Below are positions 8,747-17,097 of a stretch of 64,000 nucleotides of DNA, piece by piece. Both the position numbers and the translations under genes were made by a program. Below the pieces are notes generated by a model, which worked only from the letters and a program-made list of their open reading frames with translations, did no database searches and was not told the DNA's origin. How positions within the stretch are numbered: position 1 is the first letter of the stretch; every line of letters begins with the position of its first letter. This stretch comes from Streptomyces shenzhenensis (GTDB lineage: Bacteria > Actinomycetota > Actinomycetes > Streptomycetales > Streptomycetaceae). The stretch is from assembly GCF_003688995.1 (NCBI RefSeq), contig NZ_PENI01000005.1:1-64000 (forward strand), in the 5' to 3' direction.

Positions 8747-9728
8747 CAGCGGCGGAGCGGCCGGGCTCCGTGTCGTGGTGCTCGGCGGCACCGGCTACCT
8801 GGGCCGCCGGATCGGCGCGGCGCTGTGCGCCGACGGCGCCCTGGTGCACCAGGTGTCCCGGACCCCGGCCCAGGACGGACCGGCGGACCGGCAGCACGTC
8901 AGCATGGACCTGCTGGCCGCCGGGCCGCGCGAACTCACCGCATTCTTCCGCTCGGTGGGGCCCGACGTAGTGATCAACGCCGCCGGCCGGGTCTGGCGGG
9001 GCGACGAGGCCGAGATGACCGCGGGCAACGCCGACCTGGTCGCGTGCGTCACGGCAGCACTCGCGGGACTGCCCCGCCCGCCGCGGCTGATCCAGCTCGG
9101 CACCGTCCACGAGTACGGCGCCGGCACACCGGGCGCCGGCACCACCGAGGAGCAGGAGCCCGCTCCCGTCACACCGTACGGGCGCACCAAACTGCTCGGC
9201 ACCCGGACCGTGCTGGCCGCGGCCGAAGGCGGCCTGGACGGCGTGGTCCTCCGCCTCGCCAACGTGATCGGCGCCGGGGTGCCGGCCGGCAGCCTCTTCG
9301 GCCGGGTCGCCGCGCACCTCGGCGCGGCCGCCCGCGCCCGGCACCTGGGCGAGCGGCCGGACGAGCTGAGGCTCCCGCCGCTGCGTGCCCGCCGCGACGT
9401 CGTCGATGTGCACGACGCCGTCGACGCGGTGCGGGCCGCCGCCACCGCGCCCGGGACCGGCCTCGGCGGCCAGGTGATCAACATCGGCCGCGGCGAGGCG
9501 GTCGCGATGGACGCGCTGATTCACCGCATGGTCGAACTCAGCGGTGTGGACCTCCCGGTCGTCGAGACCGTTCCCGACCAGCCCGCGCGCACCGACGCGC
9601 AGTGGCAGCAACTGGACGTCTCACGGGCGCAGCGGCTCCTGGGATGGCAGCCGCGGCGCACCCTCGACGCCTCGCTGCGCGATCTGCTCTCGGCCGCGGT
9701 GCCGACGCCCGTCAACGGAAGGACATGA
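8733..9728 (+). CDS. NDP-4-keto-deoxyhexose 4-ketoreductase (extended SDR, ~330 aa type)
   Basis: A 331-residue NAD(P)-dependent extended SDR. It has VVVLGGTGYLGRRIG as the Rossmann motif, VINAAG, and an active-site Tyr-Lys pair in TPYGRTKLLG. Such enzymes reduce the 4-keto group at the end of deoxysugar pathways; size and position match the LanZ3/UrdZ3 group, which acts on L-sugars, but substrate and stereochemistry cannot be read from sequence. The GTG start lies inside the end of the 4,6-dehydratase gene. A second, shorter 4-ketoreductase follows two genes later, suggesting that two different sugars are finished. Confidence 0.8.
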   Translation: MRTADSGGAAGLRVVVLGGTGYLGRRIGAALCADGALVHQVSRTPAQDGPADRQHVSMDLLAAGPRELTAFFRSVGPDVVINAAGRVWRGDEAEMTAGNADLVACVTAALAGLPRPPRLIQLGTVHEYGAGTPGAGTTEEQEPAPVTPYGRTKLLGTRTVLAAAEGGLDGVVLRLANVIGAGVPAGSLFGRVAAHLGAAARARHLGERPDELRLPPLRARRDVVDVHDAVDAVRAAATAPGTGLGGQVINIGRGEAVAMDALIHRMVELSGVDLPVVETVPDQPARTDAQWQQLDVSRAQRLLGWQPRRTLDASLRDLLSAAVPTPVNGRT

Positions 9729-9730
9729 CG

Positions 9731-11044
9731 ATGAGCGACACCTCCCCCAACAAGGAACGGGTGCTGGACGAGGTCCGCAGATACCACCGGGAGACCGCGC
9801 CCGACCGGGAGTTCGTGCCCGGCGTCACCGAGATCTGGCCCTCCGGCGCGGTCCTGGACGAAGCGGACCGGGTCGCCCTCGTCGAGGCCGCGCTGACCAT
9901 GCGCATCGCCGCAGGGCCCAGCTCCAAGAAGTTCGAGTCCGCGTTCGCCAAGCGCCTGAAGCGACGCAAGGCCCATCTGACCAACTCCGGTTCGTCGGCG
10001 AACCTCCTCGCCGTCACGGCCCTCACCTCGCACCAGGCCGGGGACCGGCCGCTGCAGCCGGGCGACGAGGTGATCACCGTCGCCGCGGGCTTCCCCACCA
10101 CCGTCAACCCGATCCTGCAGAACGGGCTCCTGCCGGTCTTCGTGGACGTCGACCTGGCCACGTACAACACCACGGCCGACCGGGTGGCGCGGGCCATCGG
10201 CCCCAAGACCCGGGCGATCATCATCGCGCACGCCCTCGGCAACCCCTTCGAGGTCGCCGAGGTGGCCCGACTCGCCGAGGAAAACGGCCTGTTCCTCATC
10301 GAGGACAACTGCGACGCGGTCGGCTCCACCTATGACGGACAGCTCACCGGCAGCTTCGGTGACCTCACCACGGTCAGCTTCTACCCGGCGCACCACCTCA
10401 CCATGGGCGAGGGCGGCTGCGTGCTCACCTCGAACCTGGGCCTCGCCCGCATCGTGGAGTCGCTGCGCGACTGGGGGCGGGACTGCTGGTGCGAACCCGG
10501 CAAGAACAACACCTGCTTCAAGCGGTTCGAGTACCAGATGGGCGACCTGCCCGCCGGATACGACCACAAGTACATCTTCTCCCACGTCGGTTACAACCTG
10601 AAGGGAACCGACATCCAGGCCGCCCTCGGCCTCGCGCAGCTCGACAAGCTGGACGGCTTCATCGACGCGCGGCGACGCAACTGGCGCCGGCTGCGCGAGG
10701 GACTGGACGGCGTGCCGGGCCTGCTGCTGCCCGAGCCGACCCCGCGGTCCGAACCGAGCTGGTTCGGGTTCGTCATCACCGTCGACCCCGAGGCCCGCTT
10801 CACCCGCGCCGAACTGGTCGCCCACCTGGAGGAGCGGAAGATCGGCACCCGGCGGCTGTTCGCCGGCAACCTCACCCGCCAGCCCGCCTACATCGGCCGG
10901 CCCCACCGCATCGTCGGCGACCTCACCAACAGCGACGTCATCACCGAGCACACCTTCTGGATCGGCGTCTACCCGGGGCTCACCGACGAAATGCTCGACT
11001 ACATGACCGCCACGATCAAGGAATTCGTGGCCCAGCGCGGCTGA
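9731..11044 (+). CDS. NDP-4-keto-6-deoxyhexose 3-dehydrase (PMP/[2Fe-2S], UrdQ/SpnQ/RfbH type)
   Basis: A 437-residue member of the DegT/DnrJ/EryC1 fold that removes the C3 hydroxyl instead of transferring an amino group. The PLP-lysine of aminotransferases is replaced by histidine in SFYPAHHLTMGEGG (residues ~216-229), the hallmark of the E1-type dehydrase. Four cysteines (194, 252, 254, 262) have the same C...CxCx7C spacing as the [2Fe-2S] site of E1. It needs an electron donor; no ferredoxin or reductase is in the cassette. I prefer the ATG at 9731 (GGAAGG eight bases upstream) over the one at 9725, which overlaps the previous stop. Its presence implies a 3-deoxysugar. Confidence 0.9.
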   Translation: MSDTSPNKERVLDEVRRYHRETAPDREFVPGVTEIWPSGAVLDEADRVALVEAALTMRIAAGPSSKKFESAFAKRLKRRKAHLTNSGSSANLLAVTALTSHQAGDRPLQPGDEVITVAAGFPTTVNPILQNGLLPVFVDVDLATYNTTADRVARAIGPKTRAIIIAHALGNPFEVAEVARLAEENGLFLIEDNCDAVGSTYDGQLTGSFGDLTTVSFYPAHHLTMGEGGCVLTSNLGLARIVESLRDWGRDCWCEPGKNNTCFKRFEYQMGDLPAGYDHKYIFSHVGYNLKGTDIQAALGLAQLDKLDGFIDARRRNWRRLREGLDGVPGLLLPEPTPRSEPSWFGFVITVDPEARFTRAELVAHLEERKIGTRRLFAGNLTRQPAYIGRPHRIVGDLTNSDVITEHTFWIGVYPGLTDEMLDYMTATIKEFVAQRG

Positions 11045-11086
11045 GCCCGACGGACCGCCTCCCACCCAGAGATCAGGACGACGACG

Positions 11087-11830
11087 ATGGAGATAGTGGG
11101 AACCGGATTCCTGGCGCGGAGCCTGCGTCCGCTGGCCGGCCGGCATCCGGGCACCGTGGCCCTCGCGGCGGGGGAGTCCAGGACGAGCGGCGCCTCCGAC
11201 GCGGACTTCGCGCGGGAGGCCGCACTGCTGCGCGACGTCGCCAAGCAGTGCGCGGCCACCGGACAGCGGCTGGTGTTCTTCTCGACGGCCGCGACGGGAA
11301 TGTACGGGCGCGCCGAGGGGCCCGGCAGGGAGGACACCCCGGTGACCCCCTACACCCCCTACGGCGCGCACAAACTCGCCCTGGAGGAGCAACTGCGCGA
11401 CTCCGGCGTCGACCACCTCATCCTCCGGCTGGCCCACCTGGTGGGTCCGCACGGGCGGTACCACCAGCTGATACCCACGCTGTTCCGGCAGGTCCGCGAG
11501 GGAGCGGTGGCGATGCACCGGGGCGCCTCCCGTGACCTGATCCGGGTCAGCGACGCGATCACGATCATCGACCTGCTGCTCGCCGCGGGCCTGCGGGCCG
11601 ACACGGTCAACGTGGCCTCCGGATTCGCCGTCCCGGTAGAAGACATCGTCGACCACCTCGCCGGCGCGCTGGGGCGCACACCGCGCAAGGAGTACGTGGA
11701 CACCGGCGTCCGGTACGACATCTCCACCGAGAAGCTGCGCGCCCTGGTCCCCCAGGTGGCGGACATGGGCTTCGGCCCCGACTACTACCGCCTGGTCCTC
11801 AACGACTTCCTCGCGGCCGACCATGCCTGA
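11087..11830 (+). CDS. NDP-4-ketohexose 4-ketoreductase (short LanR/UrdR type)
   Basis: A 247-residue NAD-dependent epimerase/dehydratase-family protein beginning MEIVGTGFLARSLRPL, with FFSTAATGMYG and an active-site YGAHK. The compact size and the N-terminus resemble the LanR/UrdR 4-ketoreductases that finish D-olivose-type sugars. It would reduce the C4 keto group of a 2,6-dideoxy sugar nucleotide. It is the second 4-ketoreductase of the operon and quite different from the 331-residue one. It lies 42 bp after the 3-dehydrase; the SD-like AGGACG is weak. Confidence 0.78.
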   Translation: MEIVGTGFLARSLRPLAGRHPGTVALAAGESRTSGASDADFAREAALLRDVAKQCAATGQRLVFFSTAATGMYGRAEGPGREDTPVTPYTPYGAHKLALEEQLRDSGVDHLILRLAHLVGPHGRYHQLIPTLFRQVREGAVAMHRGASRDLIRVSDAITIIDLLLAAGLRADTVNVASGFAVPVEDIVDHLAGALGRTPRKEYVDTGVRYDISTEKLRALVPQVADMGFGPDYYRLVLNDFLAADHA

Positions 11831-11873
11831 CCCGGCCGCGTACGCAACACGAGAAAGGCGGGGAGTCTCTCCG

Positions 11874-13271
11874 ATGCCGTCCCACATCCTCCAGACGCGT
11901 GAGAACAAGAGCCTGCCCGCCCGCATCGCTCTGTCGGCCGCCCACACCCGGGGCGCGCACCTGCGCACCGAGCACTTCGGCGACTGGCTGGCCGAACGGG
12001 GCAGGGCCCATACCTTCCGGGTGGAGCGGATACCGTTCGCGGAGCTGGACGGCTGGTCGTTCCAGGTGTCCACCGGGAACCTCGTGCACCGCAGCGGCCG
12101 GTTCTTCACCGTCGAGGGCCTGCACGTCACGGAGGAGGGGGAACCGTACGGCGACGGCCCGTACGCCGACTGGTGCCAGCCCATCATCAAACAGCCCGAG
12201 GTGGGTGTCCTAGGCATCCTCGTCAAGGAGTTCGACGGGGTGCTGCACTTCCTGATGCAGGCGAAGATGGAGCCGGGCAACCCGAACCTGCTCCAGCTCT
12301 CGCCCACGGTCCAGGCGACCCGCAGCAACTACACCAAGGCCCACCAGGGCGCGGACGTCAAGTACATCGAGTACTTCGTCGGTCCTGACCGCGGCCGGAT
12401 CGTCGCCGACGTGCTCCAGTCCGAGCACGGCTCGTGGTTCTACCGCAAGGCCAACCGCAACATGGTGGTGGAGGCCGTCGGCGACGTGCCGCTGCACGAC
12501 GACTTCTGCTGGCTCACCCTCGGCCAGATCCATGAACTGCTGCACCGGGACAACGTGGTCAACATGGACTCCCGCACCGTGCTGTCCTGTCTGCCCTTCG
12601 CGGACGCCGCGGACGGCGCGCTGCTCTCCGACACCGACCTGCTCTCCTGGATCACCGGCGAGCGCACCCGGCACTCCGTGCGCACCGAACGCGTCCCGCT
12701 GGACTCCATCCCCGGCTGGAAACGCGGCGACAGCGCGATCGAGCACGAGGAGGGCCGCTACTTCAACGTCGTCGCGGTGTCCGTACGGGCCGGCAACCGC
12801 GAGGTGACGGGCTGGACCCAGCCCCTGTTCGAGCCGGTCGGCCTGGGCGTCACCGCCTTCCTGACCCGCGAGTTCGGCGGCGTCCCGCATGTGCTGGCGC
12901 ACGCCCGGGTCGAGGCCGGCTTCCTCGACACCGTCGAGCTGGGACCGACCGTGCAGTGCACCCCGGACAACTACGCCCATCTGCCCGAGAGGGAACGCCC
13001 CAGGTTCCTGGACACGGTGCTGCGGGCCGGCCCGGACCGCATCCGCTACGAGGTCGTGCACTCCGAGGAGGGCGGCCGCTTCCTCAACGCCGTCAGCCGC
13101 TTCCTCGTCGTGCGGGCGGACGAGTCCGACGCCCCGCGCACCCCGCCGCCCGGCTACGCCTGGGTCACCCCCGGGCAGCTGACGTCCCTGGTCCGGCACG
13201 GCCACTACCTCAACGTCCAGGCCCGCACCATGCTCGCCTGCCTCAACGCGATCGCGGAGCGGACCCCGTGA
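11874..13271 (+). CDS. NDP-4-keto-6-deoxyhexose 2,3-dehydratase
   Basis: A 465-residue enzyme that eliminates the C2 hydroxyl, giving the 3,4-diketo intermediate of 2-deoxysugars (EryBVI/TylX3/UrdS/SpnO family). The family's internal duplication is plain: DWLAERGRAHTFRVERIPF with GRFFTVEGL in the first half is echoed by SWITGERTRHSVRTERVPL with GRYFNVVAV in the second. Other family marks are LLQLSPTVQATRSNYTKAH and its echo VELGPTVQCTPDNYAH. The ATG at 11874 has GGGGAG upstream; the frame is open from an ATG at 11823 that overlaps the previous stop. Its own stop overlaps the 3-ketoreductase start (GTGA). Confidence 0.92.
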   Translation: MPSHILQTRENKSLPARIALSAAHTRGAHLRTEHFGDWLAERGRAHTFRVERIPFAELDGWSFQVSTGNLVHRSGRFFTVEGLHVTEEGEPYGDGPYADWCQPIIKQPEVGVLGILVKEFDGVLHFLMQAKMEPGNPNLLQLSPTVQATRSNYTKAHQGADVKYIEYFVGPDRGRIVADVLQSEHGSWFYRKANRNMVVEAVGDVPLHDDFCWLTLGQIHELLHRDNVVNMDSRTVLSCLPFADAADGALLSDTDLLSWITGERTRHSVRTERVPLDSIPGWKRGDSAIEHEEGRYFNVVAVSVRAGNREVTGWTQPLFEPVGLGVTAFLTREFGGVPHVLAHARVEAGFLDTVELGPTVQCTPDNYAHLPERERPRFLDTVLRAGPDRIRYEVVHSEEGGRFLNAVSRFLVVRADESDAPRTPPPGYAWVTPGQLTSLVRHGHYLNVQARTMLACLNAIAERTP

Positions 13272-14254
13272 CCGGACCCGTGCGGATCGGGGTGATCGGC
13301 TGCGCGGGCATCGCGGTGCGCCGGATGCTCCCCGCCTTCGCCGCCTGCCCCGACATCGAGATCGCGGCCGTGGCCAGCCGTGACCCGGCCAAGGCCGGGC
13401 AGGTCGCCGAACACTTCGGCTGCCGTCCCGTGCACGGATACGCCGAACTCCTCGAACAGGACGACATCCAGGCCGTCTATGTGCCGCTGCCCGCGGCCCT
13501 GCACGCCCGGTGGGCCGAGGCGGCACTGCGCTCGGGCCGGCACGTCCTCGCCGAGAAACCCCTGACCCTTGACCACCGGCGCACCGCCGAACTGCTCGAA
13601 CTCGCCGGCGGCCGCGGCCTGGTGCTCATGGAGAACGTCATGTTCGTCCACCACCACCGGCACCGGGCGGTGGAACGCCTGGTCGCCGACGGCGCGATCG
13701 GTGAACTGCGCGCGTTCCACGCGGCGTTCACCATCCCGCCGCTGCCGGACGATGACATCAGATACGACCCGGAGCTGGGCGGCGGGGCACTGGCCGACGT
13801 CGGGATCTACCCGCTCCGGGCCGCGCTGCACTTCCTCGGCGACGGACTCGACGTGGTCGGCGCCCGCCTCGTGCGGGGCACCGGCCGGCGGGTCGAGACC
13901 TCCGGCGCCGCGCTGCTGGGCACTGCCGGCACCGCCACGGCCCAGATCACCTTCGGCATGGAACACGCCTATCGCTCGTCGTACGAACTGTGGGGCAGCG
14001 AGGGCAGCATCACCGTGGACCGGGCGTTCACCCCGCCCGCCGACCACGTCCCCGTGATCGGCCTGCACCGCGGCGGGACGGCCGAGGAGATCCGGCTCGA
14101 ACCGCACGACCAGGTGGCGGCCACCGTCGCGGCCTTCGCCGCCGCGGTGCGCACCGGAACCCCGCCGGACACCGGGGCGATCCTGCGGCAGGCCGAACTC
14201 CTCGACGAGATACGCCGGTCGGCCTCGCGCGACGAACCCGACAGAACTGGATGA
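13268..14254 (+). CDS. NDP-hexose 3-ketoreductase (Gfo/Idh/MocA family)
   Basis: A 328-residue NAD(P)-dependent oxidoreductase that reduces the C3 keto group made by the 2,3-dehydratase, the TylC1/UrdT/SpnN step. It shows the Rossmann start VRIGVIGCAGIA, the AEKPLTLD motif with the conserved lysine of the Gfo/Idh/MocA family, and GGGALADVGIYPLRAAL. Coupling to the 2,3-dehydratase by a GTGA overlap is functionally sensible because the diketo intermediate is unstable and is reduced immediately. Length is normal. Confidence 0.9.
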   Translation: MTGPVRIGVIGCAGIAVRRMLPAFAACPDIEIAAVASRDPAKAGQVAEHFGCRPVHGYAELLEQDDIQAVYVPLPAALHARWAEAALRSGRHVLAEKPLTLDHRRTAELLELAGGRGLVLMENVMFVHHHRHRAVERLVADGAIGELRAFHAAFTIPPLPDDDIRYDPELGGGALADVGIYPLRAALHFLGDGLDVVGARLVRGTGRRVETSGAALLGTAGTATAQITFGMEHAYRSSYELWGSEGSITVDRAFTPPADHVPVIGLHRGGTAEEIRLEPHDQVAATVAAFAAAVRTGTPPDTGAILRQAELLDEIRRSASRDEPDRTG

Positions 14255-14324
14255 GCGGCCGCTGCCCGGACTCTTCGGCGACGACCGGCCGAAGGACACC
14301 GGCACGGCACGGAAGGAGACACTT

Positions 14325-15506
14325 GTGCAACGCCATATCGCTTTCTTCAACTTTCCGGCCGTAGGCCATGTCAATCCCACGATCGGCGTGGTCGAGGAGC
14401 TGGTGAGACGGGGCCATCGCGTCACCTGCACGGTGACGGACCACTTCGCCCCCATCGTGAAGGCCGCCGGCGCCGAACCGGTCCGGTACGACTCGGTCTT
14501 CGGCGACTTCTACCGGGCCCCCCTGACCGCCGAGGAGAACGCGGGCGAGGGACTGCGGTGCCTGAACGAGAGCACATCGCTCGTGGCCCAGGTCGCACCG
14601 TTCTACGAGAAGAACCGGCCGGATGTGATCGTCCATGACTTCATGGCGTGGGGAGCGCGTTTCCTCGCCGCCAAGGACGGCATTCCGCTGATCCGCACCT
14701 ATCCGGTGTTCGGCGCGAACGAACACTTCTCGCTCCGGGAGAAGTTCCCGGTGGCGGAGCTGAACGACCCGCAGATCATGGAAGCGGTGCAGCAACTCGC
14801 CGGTGTGCTGCCCCGGTTCGGCCTGCCGGCCGACCCGATGGGCTTCCTCTCGGCGATCGAGCAGCTAGGCATCGTCTTCCTCCCGCGTGAATTCCAGTAC
14901 GCGGGCGAGACCTTCGACGAACGGTTCGTCTTCACCGGGCCCTGCATTGCCGAACGCCCCTACCAGGGCAGCTGGCAGCCGTCCTCGGCCGACCGGCCCG
15001 TGCTGTTGATCTCGCTCGGTACCTCGGCCAGGGGCTGGCCGGAGTTCTTCACGATGGCCATCGAGGCCTTCGGCGACTCCGAGTGGGACGTCCTGATCAC
15101 GGTCGGCGAGCACACCGACCCGGCCGGCCTCGGGCCGCTGCCCGCCAACGTCGACGTACGCCGGTACGCGCCGCAGCTCGATGTGCTGCGCCACGCCCGG
15201 CTGTTCATCACCCACGGCGGCATGAACAGCACCATGGAGTCGCTGGACAACGGCGTGCCCATGGTGGTCGTGCCGCAGACCAGCGAGCAGCGGGCGAACG
15301 CCCAGCGCGTGGAGGAGCTGGGCCTCGGCCGCCGGCTGGCCAAGGAGGACGTCACGGTGCGGAGCCTGCGGGAGACCGCGGCCCAGGTGACCGGCGACGC
15401 GTCCCTGGCCGACCGGGTGCGGGCCCTGCGGGAGCGCATGCGGTCCGTCGACGGGCCCGCCGTCGCGGCTGACGCCGTCGAGAACCACCTCGCCCGCCTG
15501 GGCTGA
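14325..15506 (+). CDS. MGT-family (macrolide-type) glycosyltransferase
   Basis: A 393-residue GT1 glycosyltransferase that differs from the first one in the operon. It starts MQRHIAFFNFPAVGHVNPTI and has the donor motif FITHGGMNSTMESLDNGVPM, typical of MGT/OleD-like enzymes. Many of these inactivate the producer's own macrolide or tailor small molecules with UDP-glucose; others are biosynthetic, so the role here is uncertain (second biosynthetic transferase or self-resistance). The GTG start has GGAAGGAG upstream. It is followed by a strong terminator, so it is probably the last gene of the main operon. Confidence 0.88.
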   Translation: MQRHIAFFNFPAVGHVNPTIGVVEELVRRGHRVTCTVTDHFAPIVKAAGAEPVRYDSVFGDFYRAPLTAEENAGEGLRCLNESTSLVAQVAPFYEKNRPDVIVHDFMAWGARFLAAKDGIPLIRTYPVFGANEHFSLREKFPVAELNDPQIMEAVQQLAGVLPRFGLPADPMGFLSAIEQLGIVFLPREFQYAGETFDERFVFTGPCIAERPYQGSWQPSSADRPVLLISLGTSARGWPEFFTMAIEAFGDSEWDVLITVGEHTDPAGLGPLPANVDVRRYAPQLDVLRHARLFITHGGMNSTMESLDNGVPMVVVPQTSEQRANAQRVEELGLGRRLAKEDVTVRSLRETAAQVTGDASLADRVRALRERMRSVDGPAVAADAVENHLARLG

Positions 15507-15547
15507 ACACCGACTCCGCGGCCCGGATCCGGGCCGCGGGCCGCCGC

Positions 15548-15591
15548 ACCGGTGTCGTACGGCCCCCGCTCACAGGCCGTACGACACCGGT
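15548..15591 (+). terminator. strong stem-loop terminator after the deoxysugar operon
   Basis: Perfect 17-bp inverted repeat (ACCGGTGTCGTACGGCC at 15548-15564 and its complement at 15575-15591) with a 10-base loop. There is no U-run, as is common for actinobacterial terminators. It separates the glycosyltransferase from the esterase gene. Confidence 0.85.
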
Positions 15592-15724
15592 CGGCATCGG
15601 CCGCCCCGGCGCTGCCCGGGGCGGTCCGCACACTGCCGCACACCGCAGTCGACCGGGCCGCACGGCCTCGGTCCGCGCCGTCCCGACGGCGCCCTGCACC
15701 GACCGGGGACGGTGACCGACCGCC

Positions 15725-16789
15725 ATGGACCATCTCGAAGAACTCAAGGAATTCGCCCGTCTGCACGCCCGCGGCCAGGGCATGACGGCCGAGCACGCCA
15801 CGCGTGTCCTCGCCCGGATCACCGACGACACCGCAGGGAACCCGGACTCCTGGGCCGCGGTGTGGACCGCCGAGGGCCGGGCCGCCGCCGCCCGCGGTGA
15901 CCTCCTCGACGCGTGCCGGCACTACGCGCTCGCCCGTTTCCCGTACCACGGCGACGCCGACCGCCGCACCGCCCAACGGCTCTGCGTCGACACCTTCGAC
16001 CGGTGGCGCCGCGGCCAGGACGGCATCGAGCGCCTGGAGTTCGATCACGGCGACGGCACCGTCGCGTGCTGGGCCGCCGGACTCGGCGCGTCCCGACCGC
16101 TGCTGGTCGTCATGGGCGGCATCGTCAGCGTCAAGGAACAGTGGGCGCCGCTGCTGCCCCTGCTGCGCCGACTCGGCTTCGCCGCCGTCGTCACCGAGCT
16201 GCCGGGCGTCGGCGAGAACACCCTCACCTACGGGCCCGACTCCTGGCGCACCCTCGGCCTGTTGCTCGACCGGCTCGCCGGCCGCGCCCGGGTCGCGGAC
16301 ACCTCGATGCTCGCCCTCAGCTTCAGCGGCCACCTCGCCCTGCGGGCCGCCGCCGAGGACCCGCGCATCCGCCGCGTCCTCACCGTGGGCGCGCCCGTCG
16401 CCGACTTCTTCGCCGACGAGGCGTGGTGGCCCCGCGTGCCCGGCATCACCGCCGACACCCTGCGCCGGCTCACCCGCAGCGAGGACCTCACCGAACTCCG
16501 CGGCCGGCTCCCCGAGTTCGCGCTCACCCCGAAGCAGCTCGGGCAGCTGCGCATTCCCGTCCGGTACGTCGCCAGCAGCCGTGACGAGATCATCCCGGAC
16601 ACGGAGCAGGCGCTGCTGCGCCGCACGCTCCCCGACGTCCGGTTCCGGACGTTCGACGACGTGCACGGCTCGCCCGCCCATCTCGGCGCGATGCGGCGCT
16701 GGCTCGTCTCCCAGCTGCTGTGGCTGCGCGTGACGCGCCGCGGCGCCCGGCCGGTGCCCCGTGCCCCACTCGGCGAGAGACGCTCGTGA
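15725..16789 (+). CDS. FrsA-like alpha/beta hydrolase (esterase)
   Basis: A 354-residue alpha/beta hydrolase of the FrsA/DUF1100-like type. An alpha-helical N-terminal part (~1-110) precedes the core, which has PLLVVMGGIVSVKEQW as the oxyanion region, a nucleophile serine in LALSFSGHLAL, and a likely catalytic histidine in DVHGSPAHLG near the C-terminus. Such enzymes hydrolyse esters or polyketide-like substrates. It follows the cassette's terminator, so it may have its own promoter in the ~130 bases between; a link to the glycosylated product is inferred from position. Its stop overlaps the start of the next small frame (GTGA). Confidence 0.8.
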   Translation: MDHLEELKEFARLHARGQGMTAEHATRVLARITDDTAGNPDSWAAVWTAEGRAAAARGDLLDACRHYALARFPYHGDADRRTAQRLCVDTFDRWRRGQDGIERLEFDHGDGTVACWAAGLGASRPLLVVMGGIVSVKEQWAPLLPLLRRLGFAAVVTELPGVGENTLTYGPDSWRTLGLLLDRLAGRARVADTSMLALSFSGHLALRAAAEDPRIRRVLTVGAPVADFFADEAWWPRVPGITADTLRRLTRSEDLTELRGRLPEFALTPKQLGQLRIPVRYVASSRDEIIPDTEQALLRRTLPDVRFRTFDDVHGSPAHLGAMRRWLVSQLLWLRVTRRGARPVPRAPLGERRS

Positions 16790-17097
16790 GCGGGCACGGG
16801 AACGAGGGCGCCGCGACCTCCCGCGGCGCGCGCGGCACGGTGCGACCCTGGCAGACACTGGCCTCGCTCGGCATCACCGAGGACGACCTGACGACCGTCC
16901 GCCCCGGGCCGCCGCCCGGCCCTCAGCCCGAGCCCGTCAGCCGCGCCGCCGCCGTCAGCGCCTCCAGCGCGCTGGACTGGGTGCGCCAGTCCGACGGGTT
17001 GGGGGAGGTTCCGGACCAGCGCTGGCCGAGGCGGTTGAGCGAGTCACGGTCGGTGGCCCAGATCGAGTCGGCCTGCTTCACGACGTACGCCCGGTAG
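16786..17097 (+). CDS. unknown protein, coupled to the esterase and overlapping a GH76 gene; possibly truncated
   Basis: A GTG start overlaps the esterase stop (GTGA), so translation would continue. The first ~45 residues (with RPWQTLASLGITEDDLTTV) look protein-like; after ~16920 the frame runs antisense inside the GH76 gene and is probably not evolved coding sequence. I do not recognise a family. The simplest reading is a real gene whose 3' part was lost when the GH76 block came to lie next to it; a short functional peptide that happens to run on is the alternative. Confidence 0.35.
   Translation: MSGHGNEGAATSRGARGTVRPWQTLASLGITEDDLTTVRPGPPPGPQPEPVSRAAAVSASSALDWVRQSDGLGEVPDQRWPRRLSESRSVAQIESACFTTYAR

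Noticed and set aside
9731..11044. Sugar aminotransferase (DegT/DnrJ family)
   Set aside because: The PLP-lysine is replaced by histidine and a [2Fe-2S] cysteine set is present, so it is a 3-dehydrase, and no aminosugar methyltransferase accompanies it.
2221..16789. Polyketide or NRPS cluster
   Set aside because: No ketosynthase, acyltransferase, adenylation or carrier-protein motif is visible anywhere in the window; only sugar and tailoring genes are present.
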